DNA from: Microbacterium sufflavum
Lineage (GTDB): Bacteria > Actinomycetota > Actinomycetes > Actinomycetales > Microbacteriaceae
Assembly (NCBI RefSeq): GCF_023091155.1
Contig: NZ_JAHWXK010000001.1
Location: 124,001-188,000 of the forward strand
Direction of reading: 5' to 3'
Length of the DNA: 64,000 nucleotides
Part shown: positions 42,299 to 51,593 of the stretch, one piece after another
Numbering within the stretch: position 1 is the stretch's first letter
Layout: each line of letters opens with the position of its first letter
Translations under genes and position numbers: made by a program
The notes under the pieces: generated by a model
Databases searched by the model: none
What the model was told of the DNA's origin: nothing
What the model saw: only the letters and a program-made list of their open reading frames with translations

Positions 42299-42424
42299 GG
42301 ACCCTCCTGGGGTGAGAGGCGCGGTGCGAGTTTACGCGACCGGCGCGGGACCTCCCCACAGTACGTGCCGTCGCGGGATCCCCCGCATCCGATGACGCTC
42401 CGTGTCGACGCGGGGCGGAGGACG

Positions 42425-42459
42425 CGAAACGCCCCCGGGCGGAACCCGGGGGCGTTTCG
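42425..42459 (-). terminator. Terminator of the rplK-rplA operon
   Basis: A perfect 15-bp stem (42425-42439 with 42445-42459) with a five-base CGGAA loop lies just after the rplA stop codon. Confidence 0.88.
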
Positions 42460-42470
42460 GTGAGTCAGGC

Positions 42471-43160
42471 TCAGATGGCGTTGACGTCCAGCGGGATGCC
42501 GGGGCCGAACGTGGTCGACACCGCACCCTTCTGGATGTAGCGGCCCTTCGCGCTCGACGGCTTGAGGCGGACGATCTCCTCGAGCGCTGCGCCGATGTTC
42601 TCGTTCAGCTGCTCGGCGGTGAAGGACGCCTTGCCGACGACGAAGTGCACGTTGGCGTGCTTGTCGACGCGGAACTCGATCTTTCCGCCCTTGATCTCCT
42701 CGACGGCCTTGGCCGGGTTCGGGGTCACGGTGCCGGTCTTCGGGTTCGGCATCAGGCCACGCGGACCCAGCACCTTGCCGAGACGACCGACCTGGCCCAT
42801 GAGCTCCGGGGTGGAGACGGCCGAGTCGAACGCGGTCCAGCCGCCGGCGACCTTCTCGATGAGCTCGGCGCCGCCGACCTCATCGGCACCTGCGGCGATC
42901 GCGGCCTCGGCCGCGGGGCCCGTGGCGAAGACGATGACGCGGGCGGTCTTACCGGTGCCGTGGGGCAGGATGACGGTGCCGCGCACCATCTGGTCGGCCT
43001 TGCGGGGGTCGACGGCGAGCTTCAGCGCGACCTCGACGGTCGAGTCGAACTTCGCCGAACCGGTCTCCTTCGCGAGCGCGACGGCCTCGGCGGGCGTGTA
43101 GAAACGGTCTGCCTCGATCTTCTCGGCGGCAGCCTTGTAAGCCTTGGACTTGGTAGCCAT
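42471..43160 (-). CDS. rplA: Ribosomal protein L1
   Basis: 229 residues, normal length, with the conserved [21 protein letters not shown] near 78-98 and the second-domain signature [17 protein letters not shown] near 131-147. It binds 23S rRNA at the L1 stalk and in many bacteria represses its own operon. It lies 11 bases downstream of rplK and ends in a strong terminator. Confidence 0.97.
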   Translation of the reverse strand: MATKSKAYKAAAEKIEADRFYTPAEAVALAKETGSAKFDSTVEVALKLAVDPRKADQMVRGTVILPHGTGKTARVIVFATGPAAEAAIAAGADEVGGAELIEKVAGGWTAFDSAVSTPELMGQVGRLGKVLGPRGLMPNPKTGTVTPNPAKAVEEIKGGKIEFRVDKHANVHFVVGKASFTAEQLNENIGAALEEIVRLKPSSAKGRYIQKGAVSTTFGPGIPLDVNAI

Positions 43161-43171
43161 GATTATTCTCC

Positions 43172-43603
43172 TCAGCCCTCGACCGTGATGCCCATGGAAC
43201 GGGCGGTGCCGGCGATGATCTTCGAGGCGGCCTCGATGTCGTTCGCGTTCAGGTCGGCCTGCTTCTGCTCGGCGATCTGACGGACCTGGTCCTTGGTGAT
43301 CTTGCCGACCTTGACGGTGTGCGGGGTGGCCGAGGCCTTCTGCACGCCGGCGGCCTTCTTGATGAGCTCCGCCGCGGGCGGGGTCTTCAGGACGAAGGTG
43401 AAGCTGCGGTCCTCGTAGACGGTGATCTCGACGGGGATGACGTTGCCGCGCTGCGACTCGGTCGCGGCGTTGTACGCCTTACAGAACTCCATGATGTTGA
43501 CGCCATGCTGACCGAGCGCGGGGCCGATCGGCGGCGCCGGGTTGGCGGCACCGGCGTTGATCTGAAGCTTGATCAGGCCGGTCACCTTCTTCTTCGGTGC
43601 CAT
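43172..43603 (-). CDS. rplK: Ribosomal protein L11
   Basis: 143 residues: [44 protein letters not shown] (the thiostrepton-site proline-rich domain), and a C-terminal rRNA-binding domain with [25 protein letters not shown] 43603 has AGGAAAGGA before it; the longer frame to 43876 is not coding. It is the first gene of rplK-rplA. It is separated from nusG by a WYL regulator and a VOC gene, an unusual interruption. Confidence 0.97.
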
Positions 43604-43748
43604 TCCCTTTCCTTTCCTCGAGGCGGATGCGGACACCCGCTTCTCCCACGGACCCGGCATCTCCGGGTCGTGGTCGTCAGCGCGCACGCCGAAGCGGCGC
43701 ACAAACCATAAGAGTCTACCGCATCCCGCGCCCCACTTCCGCGCGGGG

Positions 43749-44726
43749 TCAGGGGTCGCGGTACTGCTCCGCGATCCGCTGCCCGAGCTCGCGCAGGGCT
43801 GCACGCACCTCGACCGGTTCGAGCACTTCCACGGCGCCCGTCCACCCGGCGAGCTGCTCGGCCAGAGCGTCCGCACGGTGGGCCCGCACCTCGATCAGTC
43901 CCTCGTCGGCATCCATCACCGCGGCCTGGCGCCCGAAGCGGTCGAGCACCGCGCGCACGGCCCAGGCCTCCGCGCGGATCACGGCGCGCGCCTCGCCCCG
44001 CAGCCCCTCGACCGTCTCGACCATCCGCTCCCACGCGGCAGGCGCGTCGAAGCCATCCGGCCCTTCCCCCCGCTCGTCGGTGAGGGCGAGATCCGCGATC
44101 CGGTCGACCCGGTACGTGCGCAGCCGGTCCACGTCGGCCCCGCCGTTCCGCCCCGGCGCCGCGAGCAGATACCACCGCGGACCGCGGCTGCCGACCACGA
44201 GCGGCACCACCTCGACCGGCCGCCCGGCGTCGCCGTAGCCGAAGCGCACCCGGCGGCGCGCAGCGATCGCCCGCTGCAGCTCCGACACCGCCGGCCGCTC
44301 CGGCGCATCATCGGGTTCACCCCAGGGCGCATCCCGCACGGTCGACTCCGCCACCCGCTGCGCGCCCTCGCGGAACGGTTCCGGCACGGCACGCATGAGC
44401 TTGCGCACCGCGGCCGTGTGCTCCGGCGCGGCGGCGCGGCTCTGGCTGAGCGCGACCAGCAACGACGTCACCTCGCTCTCGGTCAGTCCCGTGAGATCGG
44501 TCCGGGCCCCTCCGATCAGGCGCCACCCGCCGCCGCGCCCCCGAGACGGATAGAGGGGCACACCCGCCATGGCGAGCGCCTCCAAGTCGCGGCGCGCGGT
44601 GGGCACCGAGACCTCCAGCTCGGCGGCCAGTTCCGCGGCGGTGATCCGGGGGCGGCCCCGCAGGAGCAGCAGAGCCTGGATCAGGCGATCGGCACGGATC
44701 GGGAACCTCTTTTCCGAAGTGATCAG
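43749..44726 (-). CDS. WYL-domain transcriptional regulator (non-ATG start)
   Basis: About 325 residues. The N-terminal helix-turn-helix ([48 protein letters not shown]) is followed by a WYL effector domain ([43 protein letters not shown]) and a C-terminal WCX-like part. The frame has no ATG or standard GTG that keeps the whole DNA-binding domain. GTG 44606 would start inside the recognition helix. The frame is open to 44735, and CTG 44726 gives an [13 protein letters not shown] start inside a palindromic operator. The gene is real; its start is uncertain. It probably controls itself and the divergent VOC gene. Confidence 0.78.
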   Translation of the reverse strand: MITSEKRFPIRADRLIQALLLLRGRPRITAAELAAELEVSVPTARRDLEALAMAGVPLYPSRGRGGGWRLIGGARTDLTGLTESEVTSLLVALSQSRAAAPEHTAAVRKLMRAVPEPFREGAQRVAESTVRDAPWGEPDDAPERPAVSELQRAIAARRRVRFGYGDAGRPVEVVPLVVGSRGPRWYLLAAPGRNGGADVDRLRTYRVDRIADLALTDERGEGPDGFDAPAAWERMVETVEGLRGEARAVIRAEAWAVRAVLDRFGRQAAVMDADEGLIEVRAHRADALAEQLAGWTGAVEVLEPVEVRAALRELGQRIAEQYRDP

Positions 44727-44740
44727 AAGGTGATCACTTC
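44716..44740. promoter_or_regulatory. 25-bp palindromic operator between WYL regulator and VOC gene
   Basis: Perfect 10-bp arms GAAGTGATCA / TGATCACTTC around a five-base centre. It overlaps the presumed start of the WYL gene and lies about 50 bases before the VOC ATG, well placed for control of both. Confidence 0.8.
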
Positions 44741-44788
44741 ACGGTCGAGCATAGAAGAAAAGCCGTTCCCACCAAAGGAGAAGATCCC

Positions 44789-45187
44789 ATGTTCCGTGGT
44801 CTCGCCAACCTCAACCTCGTCGCCGAGGACATGCCCGCCGCGATCGACTGGTACGCGCGCGTGTTCGACGCCGCGCCGTACTTCACCCGCCCCGAACAGG
44901 GGACCCCGCAGTACGCCGAATGGCGCTTCGGCGACGACGACGACGAGTTCGCCCTGATGGACGCCCGCTTCCGCCCCGCCCTGCCGCAGCCGGGAGGCGC
45001 GCTCGTGAGCCTGCACGTCGACGACATCCACGCCGAGATGGACCGCCTCGCAGCCCTCGGCGCCACCCCGTTCGACCCCGTCACCCAGCGCGGCGAGGGG
45101 TGGTGGTCGGCGTCGGTCAGCGACCCGTTCGGCAATCTCCTCGGCCTGATCCAGAGCCCGCACTGGGCCGCACAGCACGCGGGCTGA
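44789..45187 (+). CDS. VOC-family (glyoxalase/bleomycin-resistance fold) protein
   Basis: 132 residues with the paired beta-alpha-beta-beta-beta modules of the VOC superfamily: LANLNLVAEDMPAAIDWYARVFDAAPYF at the start and VSLHVDDIHAEMDRLAALGATPFDP then WWSASVSDPFGNLLGLIQSP at the end. AAGGAG precedes ATG 44789. Its reaction is unknown; members include dioxygenases, isomerases and antibiotic-binding proteins. Divergent from the WYL regulator with a palindrome between them, suggesting induction by a small molecule. Confidence 0.87.
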   Translation: MFRGLANLNLVAEDMPAAIDWYARVFDAAPYFTRPEQGTPQYAEWRFGDDDDEFALMDARFRPALPQPGGALVSLHVDDIHAEMDRLAALGATPFDPVTQRGEGWWSASVSDPFGNLLGLIQSPHWAAQHAG

Positions 45188-45219
45188 CCGACGGGTGCGG
45201 GGAGACCCGCGGCCGCACG

Positions 45220-45256
45220 CAGAACGCCCCGCCGGATGAGCCGGCGGGGCGTTCTG
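45220..45256. terminator. Convergent terminator between VOC gene and nusG
   Basis: A perfect 16-bp stem (45220-45235 with 45241-45256) with a five-base loop lies between the two converging genes. Confidence 0.88.
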
Positions 45257-45268
45257 ATGACAGCAGTG

Positions 45269-46303
45269 TCAGATCATCTTGGTGACCTGGTCGAACGACA
45301 GCTCGACCGGCGTCTCGCGCTCGAAGAGCGAGACGAGGACCGTGAGCTTGCCGCTCTCCGGCTTGATCTCGCTGATCGAACCGGGAAGACCCGCGAACGA
45401 GCCCTCCTTGATCGTGATGGTCTCGCCCACCTCGAAGTCGACCTCGGCCGGCAGCGGACGGGCCACGGCGACGCCGCCCTTCGCCGCGATGTTCTTGGCG
45501 GTCGGGACGTCCTTCACCTCGACGAGCGACTTCAGCATGTTGAAGGCCTCTTCGAAGCGCAGCGGCGTCGGGTTGTGGGCGTTGCCCACGAAGCCCGTGA
45601 CACCCGGGGTGTGGCGCACGACCGACCAGGTGTCCTCCGTGAGCTCCATGCGCACCAGCACGTAGCCGGGGATGCGCACGCGGGTGACCATCTTGCGCTG
45701 GCCGTTCTTGATCTCGACCACGTCTTCCATCGGGACCTCGACCTGGTAGATCTCGTCCTCGACCTCGAGCGTCGACTTGCGCTGCTCGATGTTGGCCTTC
45801 ACCTTGCGCTCGAAGCCCGCGTACGAGTGGATGACGTACCACTTGCCGGGGAGCATGCGCAGGTCCATGCGGAAGGCCTCGTACGGGTCCTCCTCGGACT
45901 CGGCGTCGTCCTCCTCGGACTCGGCTGCGGGACGGTCGTCCTCGCCGTTCACGTCGGGACCGTCGTACGGGGTGACCTCGTCAGCCGCCTCGGCCTCCTG
46001 CTCGGCGGCCTCCTCGGCCACGGAATCGTTGAGGACCTCGGCGGCGGCCTCGGACTCCGCCGCTTCGTCCAGGTTGAGAGCGTCGTTCACGATCGCGTCC
46101 GCCTCCGGGTCGTCGATGTCGATGTCGATGTCGTCCGTGTCGTCCTCGCCGTCCTCGTCTTCGACGTGGACCGCGACGTGCTCGGCAGAGGTGACCGAGA
46201 ACTCCTCAGCGGCGAGCACGTTGCCCTCTTGGGCCTCGTCCTCCTCGCTGGACTGCTCTGCGGCGGTCGCCCAGTCGGCGTCGTCGGAATATCGTTCAGA
46301 CAC
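45269..46303 (-). CDS. nusG: Transcription termination/antitermination factor NusG with long acidic N-terminus
   Basis: 344 residues. The first ~150 residues are a low-complexity acidic tail (runs of Glu, Asp and Ala). The NGN domain then begins at [23 protein letters not shown] near 152, with [28 protein letters not shown], and the KOW domain lies at the end ([46 protein letters not shown]). It binds RNA polymerase and links it to Rho or ribosomes. Actinobacterial NusG proteins often have an acidic extension; this one is nearly half the protein. The GTG start has GGAGAAG upstream. It lies 42 bases downstream of secE. Confidence 0.95.
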   Translation of the reverse strand: MSERYSDDADWATAAEQSSEEDEAQEGNVLAAEEFSVTSAEHVAVHVEDEDGEDDTDDIDIDIDDPEADAIVNDALNLDEAAESEAAAEVLNDSVAEEAAEQEAEAADEVTPYDGPDVNGEDDRPAAESEEDDAESEEDPYEAFRMDLRMLPGKWYVIHSYAGFERKVKANIEQRKSTLEVEDEIYQVEVPMEDVVEIKNGQRKMVTRVRIPGYVLVRMELTEDTWSVVRHTPGVTGFVGNAHNPTPLRFEEAFNMLKSLVEVKDVPTAKNIAAKGGVAVARPLPAEVDFEVGETITIKEGSFAGLPGSISEIKPESGKLTVLVSLFERETPVELSFDQVTKMI

Positions 46304-46345
46304 GTTGCTTCTTCTCCATAGCTGCGGCTGCCGCCGCGGGGGTCA

Positions 46346-46618
46346 TCAGCCAGGGATACCGAACACGTAGTGGGTCAGGAGCCCGAAGACGTAGTCGAGA
46401 CCGTAGACGATGCCCATCACGATCACGACGAAGACGAGCACCACACCCGTGAACTTGAACAGCTCCTTGCGGGTCGGGGTGACGACCTTGCGCAGTTCGG
46501 CGATGACCTGGCGGATGAACAGGGCGATGCCCCCGAAGAACCGGGAGAAGGGGTTGCCCTTCTTCTGGCGCGTGGCGCCGGCCGCGACGACCTCGCCGCG
46601 CGGTTCGTCCTGATCCAT
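46346..46618 (-). CDS. secE: Preprotein translocase subunit SecE
   Basis: 90 residues: an N-terminal cytoplasmic helix, the conserved RFFGGIALFIRQVIAELRKVVTPTRKEL (~26-52) and one membrane helix (VVLVFVVIVMGIVYGLDYVFG). It is the essential small clamp of the SecYEG channel. ATG 46618 (MDQDEPRGEV) is chosen because the upstream in-frame GTG at 46651 would translate the spacer next to tRNA-Trp. Co-transcribed with nusG and located after tRNA-Trp, the usual order in Actinobacteria. Confidence 0.95.
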   Translation of the reverse strand: MDQDEPRGEVVAAGATRQKKGNPFSRFFGGIALFIRQVIAELRKVVTPTRKELFKFTGVVLVFVVIVMGIVYGLDYVFGLLTHYVFGIPG

Positions 46619-46658
46619 CCTGAATGTACCTTTCGTGTGCCAGCGTTGCACTGACGCG

Positions 46659-46731
<73 letters not shown>

Positions 46732-46924
46732 AGAGACCCGGAGGCCTCGGGGTGCCCTCCCATCCCCGCGCTGCGCCGAGATCCGAAGACCCGAGGCACG
46801 GCGAAAGAATGCAGAGAACAACTGCTCCACAAGCATACGGCATCCGCCCGACGGTGCCGAACCGGGCTCGATATACGGGTTGTTGCTAGGCTCGGCGAGC
46901 GGATGCCGGCGAGAAGGGGCGCGT

Positions 46925-48748
46925 GTGGGTGGGGATGTGCAGCAGTTCCAGGTGGACCTGCGCGGAGTCGTCGATCTGCTGAGCAGGCACATCTACTCGA
47001 GCCCCCGCGTCTACCTGCGCGAGCTGCTGCAGAACGCCCGCGACGCGATCACCGCCCGTCACGAGGTCGACGGCGGCGGCGGGCGCATCCGCATCACGCC
47101 GCTCACCGCGCAGACCGGCGAGTTCGTGCTCCGCGACGACGGCGTCGGCCTGACCGCCGCCGAGGTCGCCGACCTGCTCGCCACGGTCGGCCGCAGCTCG
47201 AAGCGCGACATCTTCGACCTCCCCCGCAGCGACTACCTCGGGCAGTTCGGCATCGGACTCCTCAGCTGCTTCATGGTCGCCGACACCATCGTCATCCGCT
47301 CGCGCAGCGCCCGAGGCGGCGCGGCCGTGGAGTGGACGGGCAGCGCCGACGGCACGTTCCAGGTGATCGAGCTCGACGACGACCTCCCGGTCGGCACCAG
47401 CGTGCACCTCGTACCGCGGTTCGACGCCGACGAGCTGCTCCGGCCCGCCGCCGTGCACGAGCTCGCCACCACGTTCGGCGAGTTCCTCCCCGTGCGGGTC
47501 ACGATCGACACCGGCGCCGGAGACGTCGACATCACGCGCGAGCCGCCGTTCCTCTCCCACGCCGACGACCCCGAAGCGGCCGTCGCCTACGGGCGGGACC
47601 TGCTCGGCGCGAACCCCCTCGACGTGATCGAGCTCGGCGAACCGGGGACCGGCACGCGCGGTCTCGCCTACGTGCTCCCCTACGCACCCCCGCCCGGCGC
47701 ACGCCAGGCCACCCGCATGTACCTCGGCCGCATGCTGCTGTCCGAGCGCGTGGACGACGTGCTGCCCGACTGGGCGTTCTTCGTGCGGGCGGTCGTCGAC
47801 TCCACCGGCCTCGCCCCCACCGCGAGCCGGGAGTCCCTCGTGGAGGACACGGCCCTGGAGCACGTGCGCGAGCAGCTCGGCGCGGGGATCCGCCGCTGGG
47901 TGCTCGAGCTCGGACTGCGCGAGCCGCACCGCCTCGCACAGTTCGTGGCGGTGCACGAGGTCGGCCTCAAGTCGCTCGTGCGCCACGACGAGGAGCTCGC
48001 GCGGTTCATCACCCGGTGGCTCACCGTCGAGACCACACACGGCACGCTGCGCATCGGCGACCTGGTCGAGCGCTACCCGCACATCCGCTACGCGCAGACC
48101 GTGGACGAGTTCCGCCAGGTCGCCGGGATCTCGCCCGCCGATGAGGTGCTGGTCAACGGCGGCTACCTGTACGACGCGGACCTCGTGCGCCTGCTGCCCG
48201 AGCTGTACCCCGCCGTCACCGTGGAGAGGGTGGACGTCGCCGGCGAGCTCGACCGTCTCGATCCCCCGCCCCTGGACGACCGCGACGCCGCCGTGGCGCT
48301 CGAGACCCGCGCGGGGGCCGTGCTCGCCGCCTCCGACTGCGCCGTCGTCGTGCGCTCGATCGACCAGCCCGCACTCACCGGGCTGTACGTCGCCGACCCC
48401 GAGGTGCTGCGCGCGATCGACCGCGGCCGCACCAGAGGGGTCGCCGGGGCACTGTGGGGCGGCGTGCTCGACCGCATCGACCAGACGCTGTCCGCCGCCC
48501 GCGACGACGACCTCACCGCACGGCTGTGCCTGAACTGGTCCAACCGCGTGGTGCGCGCCCTGGTGCGCGTCGAGGACGACGCCGTGTTCGCCCGCACCGT
48601 GCAGCTGCTCTACATCCAGGCGCTCCTCGCCGGCCACCATCCGCTCCGTGACGCCGACCGGGCGCTCATGACCAGCGCGCTGGCCGACCTCGTCTCGCTC
48701 TCCGCCGGCATCGAGGGGGACTCCCTCCCCTTCGGCGACGCCCGCTGA
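46925..48748 (+). CDS. Divergent Hsp90-family protein
   Basis: 607 residues. The N-terminal GHKL ATPase domain has ELLQNARDAITAR (motif I, near 35-47), LRDDGVGLTAAEV (near 72-84) and GQFGIGLLSCFMVADTIVIRS (near 105-125), which fit HtpG/Hsp90; the middle domain follows with TASRESLVEDTALEHVREQL. It is slightly shorter than HtpG, and its C-terminus does not end in a MEEVD-like tail. GTG 46925 is chosen with GAGAAGGGG upstream; TAGGCT at 46887-46892 is a candidate -10. It lies 20 bases before a TPR protein gene, suggesting the two work together. Confidence 0.88.
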   Translation: MGGDVQQFQVDLRGVVDLLSRHIYSSPRVYLRELLQNARDAITARHEVDGGGGRIRITPLTAQTGEFVLRDDGVGLTAAEVADLLATVGRSSKRDIFDLPRSDYLGQFGIGLLSCFMVADTIVIRSRSARGGAAVEWTGSADGTFQVIELDDDLPVGTSVHLVPRFDADELLRPAAVHELATTFGEFLPVRVTIDTGAGDVDITREPPFLSHADDPEAAVAYGRDLLGANPLDVIELGEPGTGTRGLAYVLPYAPPPGARQATRMYLGRMLLSERVDDVLPDWAFFVRAVVDSTGLAPTASRESLVEDTALEHVREQLGAGIRRWVLELGLREPHRLAQFVAVHEVGLKSLVRHDEELARFITRWLTVETTHGTLRIGDLVERYPHIRYAQTVDEFRQVAGISPADEVLVNGGYLYDADLVRLLPELYPAVTVERVDVAGELDRLDPPPLDDRDAAVALETRAGAVLAASDCAVVVRSIDQPALTGLYVADPEVLRAIDRGRTRGVAGALWGGVLDRIDQTLSAARDDDLTARLCLNWSNRVVRALVRVEDDAVFARTVQLLYIQALLAGHHPLRDADRALMTSALADLVSLSAGIEGDSLPFGDAR

Positions 48749-48768
48749 CACTCCACCGAAAGGCTCCC

Positions 48769-51567
48769 ATGGCACGTCCGAAGAAGCGCTTCCAGCAGCT
48801 CATCGAGGAGATCGACCGCACCCCGTGGGGTCCGGAGGAGCAGGCCCTCGTCGCGGAGGCCGTGGCCCTCGCCGTCGAGCTCGGCGACGAGCGCCTGGAG
48901 TACGAGGCCCGCATGCGGCAGACCGCCTCGGCCAACATGGTCGGCGCCACCGACGTGATGCTCAACTCCTTCGCGTGGTGCCTCGCCCACCACGACGCCG
49001 ACCCGCAGCGCTTCCCCGCCGACCTCGACAACGGCGGCGCCGACCTCATGTGGCAGTTCAAGTGGATGGCCTCGTCGCTGCGGTCGTCCCCCGCGTTCTC
49101 GCAGGAGCAGATCGCCGCCGTGCTCGACGACATGGAGGCCCACTACCGCGCCGCGGGCCTCGGCCTCAGCGGCGTGCTCACCGCCCGGTTCGAGGACGCG
49201 TGGGACGCCGGCCGGATGGACGACGCCGAGGCGCTGCGCGTGCAGCTGGAGGCCACACCCCGCGACGACCACAGCCACTGCGACGCCTGCGGCCGCAGCC
49301 AGTTCGCGGGCTTCTTCGCCGACACCGACCGCGACGCCGACGCCATCCGCCTGGTCGAGGAGATGATCGAGGGCGGCTTCTCGTGCGGCGAGGAGCCCGA
49401 GCACGCGCTCTCCCGCGTCCTCCTCCCCTACCTCCGCGCCGGACGCCTGGAGGACGCGAAGACCGCCCACCTGCGCAGCTACCGCCTCGCGAAGGACAAC
49501 CCCGACAACCTCCGCATCGTCGCCAACAACATCGTGTTCGCGGCCGTCACCGGCAACGAGGCGCGTGCCCTCGCCCTGATCGAGCGGCACATCGGATGGC
49601 TCGCGCACGACGGCCTGAACGTCGACGCGCACTTCGCGGCCCTCACCGCCTTCGCCGTCGCACTGGACAGGGTCGTGGCGACCGGGCACGGCGACACCCC
49701 CGTCCGCGGTGCGGACGCCCCCGCCCTCGTCGGGCTCTTCGGAGAGCACGACGGCGCGTGGACCGCGGCCGAGCTCGCCACCGCCGCCTGGACGGCCGCC
49801 GAGCGCATCGGCGCGCAGTTCGACGAGCGCGACGGAACGGACGGGCACGCGCGGAGCCTCGCCCGCTCGCGCCGCCTGGCCGACGAGAGCTGGGACGTGC
49901 CGATCCGCTCCGACGCCTTCGTCGCCACCGCACCGGCCACGACCCCGACGGACGCGGACGGCTGGTTCGACCGCGTGATGCAGCTCGCCCAGTTCGGCGC
50001 CGAGCACGAGACGCTCGACGCCCTCCCCCGTGCGCTCGAGGTGACCGACCCCGGCAAACGCGCACAGCTGCTGTCGATGCGCCTGGGGATCCTCGTGGCG
50101 CTCGACCGCATCGAGGAGGCGGAGCAGGTGCTGCCCGAGCGCATCGCCGCGCTGCGCGACGCCGGCCGCGACGTGCAGGCCGAGCTGGAGCTGCGCCTCG
50201 GCCTCGCCACGTTCGGGCTCGACACCGACGACACCAGGGCCGCCCTGGAGGAGGAACTGGCCACCGCCGAGCGCCTTCCGGCGTGGTCGCGCGGAGACCT
50301 CGCCATCAGCCGCGCCTCGCTGCACCTGCACGCCGACGAGCCCGACGCCGCGCTCGACCTCGCCGAGCACGCCGCCCGCGCGTTCGCCGAGGCCGAGGAC
50401 ACCCGGCTGTCGAACACCACCACGCTCGTCGCCATCGGGGCCGTGCTCTCCAAGGGCGACCTGGAGGCCGCGACCGCTCTGCTCGACCGATTCCTCGCGC
50501 AGGACGACCTCTCCGCCGGGCATCGCGCCCAGGCGCTGCAGACCAGGGCCCGGGTGCGCGGAGGCACGGGCGAGCACCTCGACGGCGCTGCGGACGCCGA
50601 CGAGGTCTGCCGCCTCCTCGCCGAGCTGGGCGCCACACGGGCTCTCGCCGACGCGCACGTGCTCGCCGGGGCACTGTGGGAGGACGCCGACCACCCCGAC
50701 CGCGCCGTTTCGCGCTACCGCCTCGCCTCGCGCCTGCGCGCCGAGGCCGGAGGCGACGCGACCGGCGTCGACTTCCGGCTCGCCCGCGCCATGCTGCGCT
50801 CCGGCGACGCCCAGGAGGCGGCCGAGCTGTTCGGCGACGTGCTGCAGCGCGAGGAGCAGGCCGACGTGGCCCCCGCCTCCCGCGGCATGACCGCCACCCT
50901 GCTCGCGCGCGCTCTGGCCGAGTCGGGCGAGTTCGGACAGGCGGTGGGCGTGCACGGCTACGCCGCCGAACTGTTCGGCGAGGGCGCGGAGCACGCCGAC
51001 CAGGCGATGGCGATGACCGAGCAGGCGAAGATCCTCGCCCGCTTCGAGGAGCACGACGACGCGATCCGCCTCCTGGAGGGCGCGGCCGAGATCGTCCGGG
51101 GTGCGCCGGAAGCGGTCGGCGCCCTCAGCGAGGTGCTCCACAGCCTGGGTCAGGCCTACGGCGGACGCGGCGACGAGCGGGCGTTCGCCCTGTTCGACGA
51201 GGTCGCCGCCCTCGCGCAGCAGCACGAGGCCGGGTGGCTGCACGCCGACGTGACGGACTCCCGCGCCCGCGCGCTCGCGCAGCTCGGACGGATCGACGAG
51301 GCCGTTGCCGCCGCGCTCACCGCCGCGGACGCGTTCGCGGAGCTGGGCGACCCGGGCTCCGCCGGAGGCTCCGAGCTGTTCGCCGCACGGGTGCTCGCGG
51401 GCAACGAGCGCGCCGCCGACGCGGTCGCGGTCTACCGCAGCGCCCTGGAGCACGCCGAAGGCTTCCCGCCGCTGCGTCAGGTCACCGCGCTCGAGCTCGG
51501 CGACGTGCTCGAAGGGCTCGGCCGCCACGGCGAGGCGGCCGAGGTGCGGGCGCTGCTGGAGAGCTGA
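48769..51567 (+). CDS. Large tetratricopeptide-repeat protein partnered with Hsp90
   Basis: 932 residues, almost all alpha-helical with degenerate ~34-residue repeats, clearest after residue ~400 (for example AGRDVQAELELRLGLATFGLDTDDTRAALEEEL, HADEPDAALDLAEHAARAFAEAEDTRLSN, ARALAQLGRIDEAVAAALTAADAFAELGD). The first ~330 residues are helical but less regular and include a CDACGR motif that could bind metal. No catalytic domain is seen. It is 20 bases downstream of the Hsp90 gene on the same strand; TPR proteins are the classic Hsp90 partners in eukaryotes, so it may be a co-chaperone-like scaffold. Function otherwise unknown. Confidence 0.8.
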   Translation: MARPKKRFQQLIEEIDRTPWGPEEQALVAEAVALAVELGDERLEYEARMRQTASANMVGATDVMLNSFAWCLAHHDADPQRFPADLDNGGADLMWQFKWMASSLRSSPAFSQEQIAAVLDDMEAHYRAAGLGLSGVLTARFEDAWDAGRMDDAEALRVQLEATPRDDHSHCDACGRSQFAGFFADTDRDADAIRLVEEMIEGGFSCGEEPEHALSRVLLPYLRAGRLEDAKTAHLRSYRLAKDNPDNLRIVANNIVFAAVTGNEARALALIERHIGWLAHDGLNVDAHFAALTAFAVALDRVVATGHGDTPVRGADAPALVGLFGEHDGAWTAAELATAAWTAAERIGAQFDERDGTDGHARSLARSRRLADESWDVPIRSDAFVATAPATTPTDADGWFDRVMQLAQFGAEHETLDALPRALEVTDPGKRAQLLSMRLGILVALDRIEEAEQVLPERIAALRDAGRDVQAELELRLGLATFGLDTDDTRAALEEELATAERLPAWSRGDLAISRASLHLHADEPDAALDLAEHAARAFAEAEDTRLSNTTTLVAIGAVLSKGDLEAATALLDRFLAQDDLSAGHRAQALQTRARVRGGTGEHLDGAADADEVCRLLAELGATRALADAHVLAGALWEDADHPDRAVSRYRLASRLRAEAGGDATGVDFRLARAMLRSGDAQEAAELFGDVLQREEQADVAPASRGMTATLLARALAESGEFGQAVGVHGYAAELFGEGAEHADQAMAMTEQAKILARFEEHDDAIRLLEGAAEIVRGAPEAVGALSEVLHSLGQAYGGRGDERAFALFDEVAALAQQHEAGWLHADVTDSRARALAQLGRIDEAVAAALTAADAFAELGDPGSAGGSELFAARVLAGNERAADAVAVYRSALEHAEGFPPLRQVTALELGDVLEGLGRHGEAAEVRALLES

Positions 51568-51593
51568 GCCCGCACCCCGCGCGGCCGGAGGCG

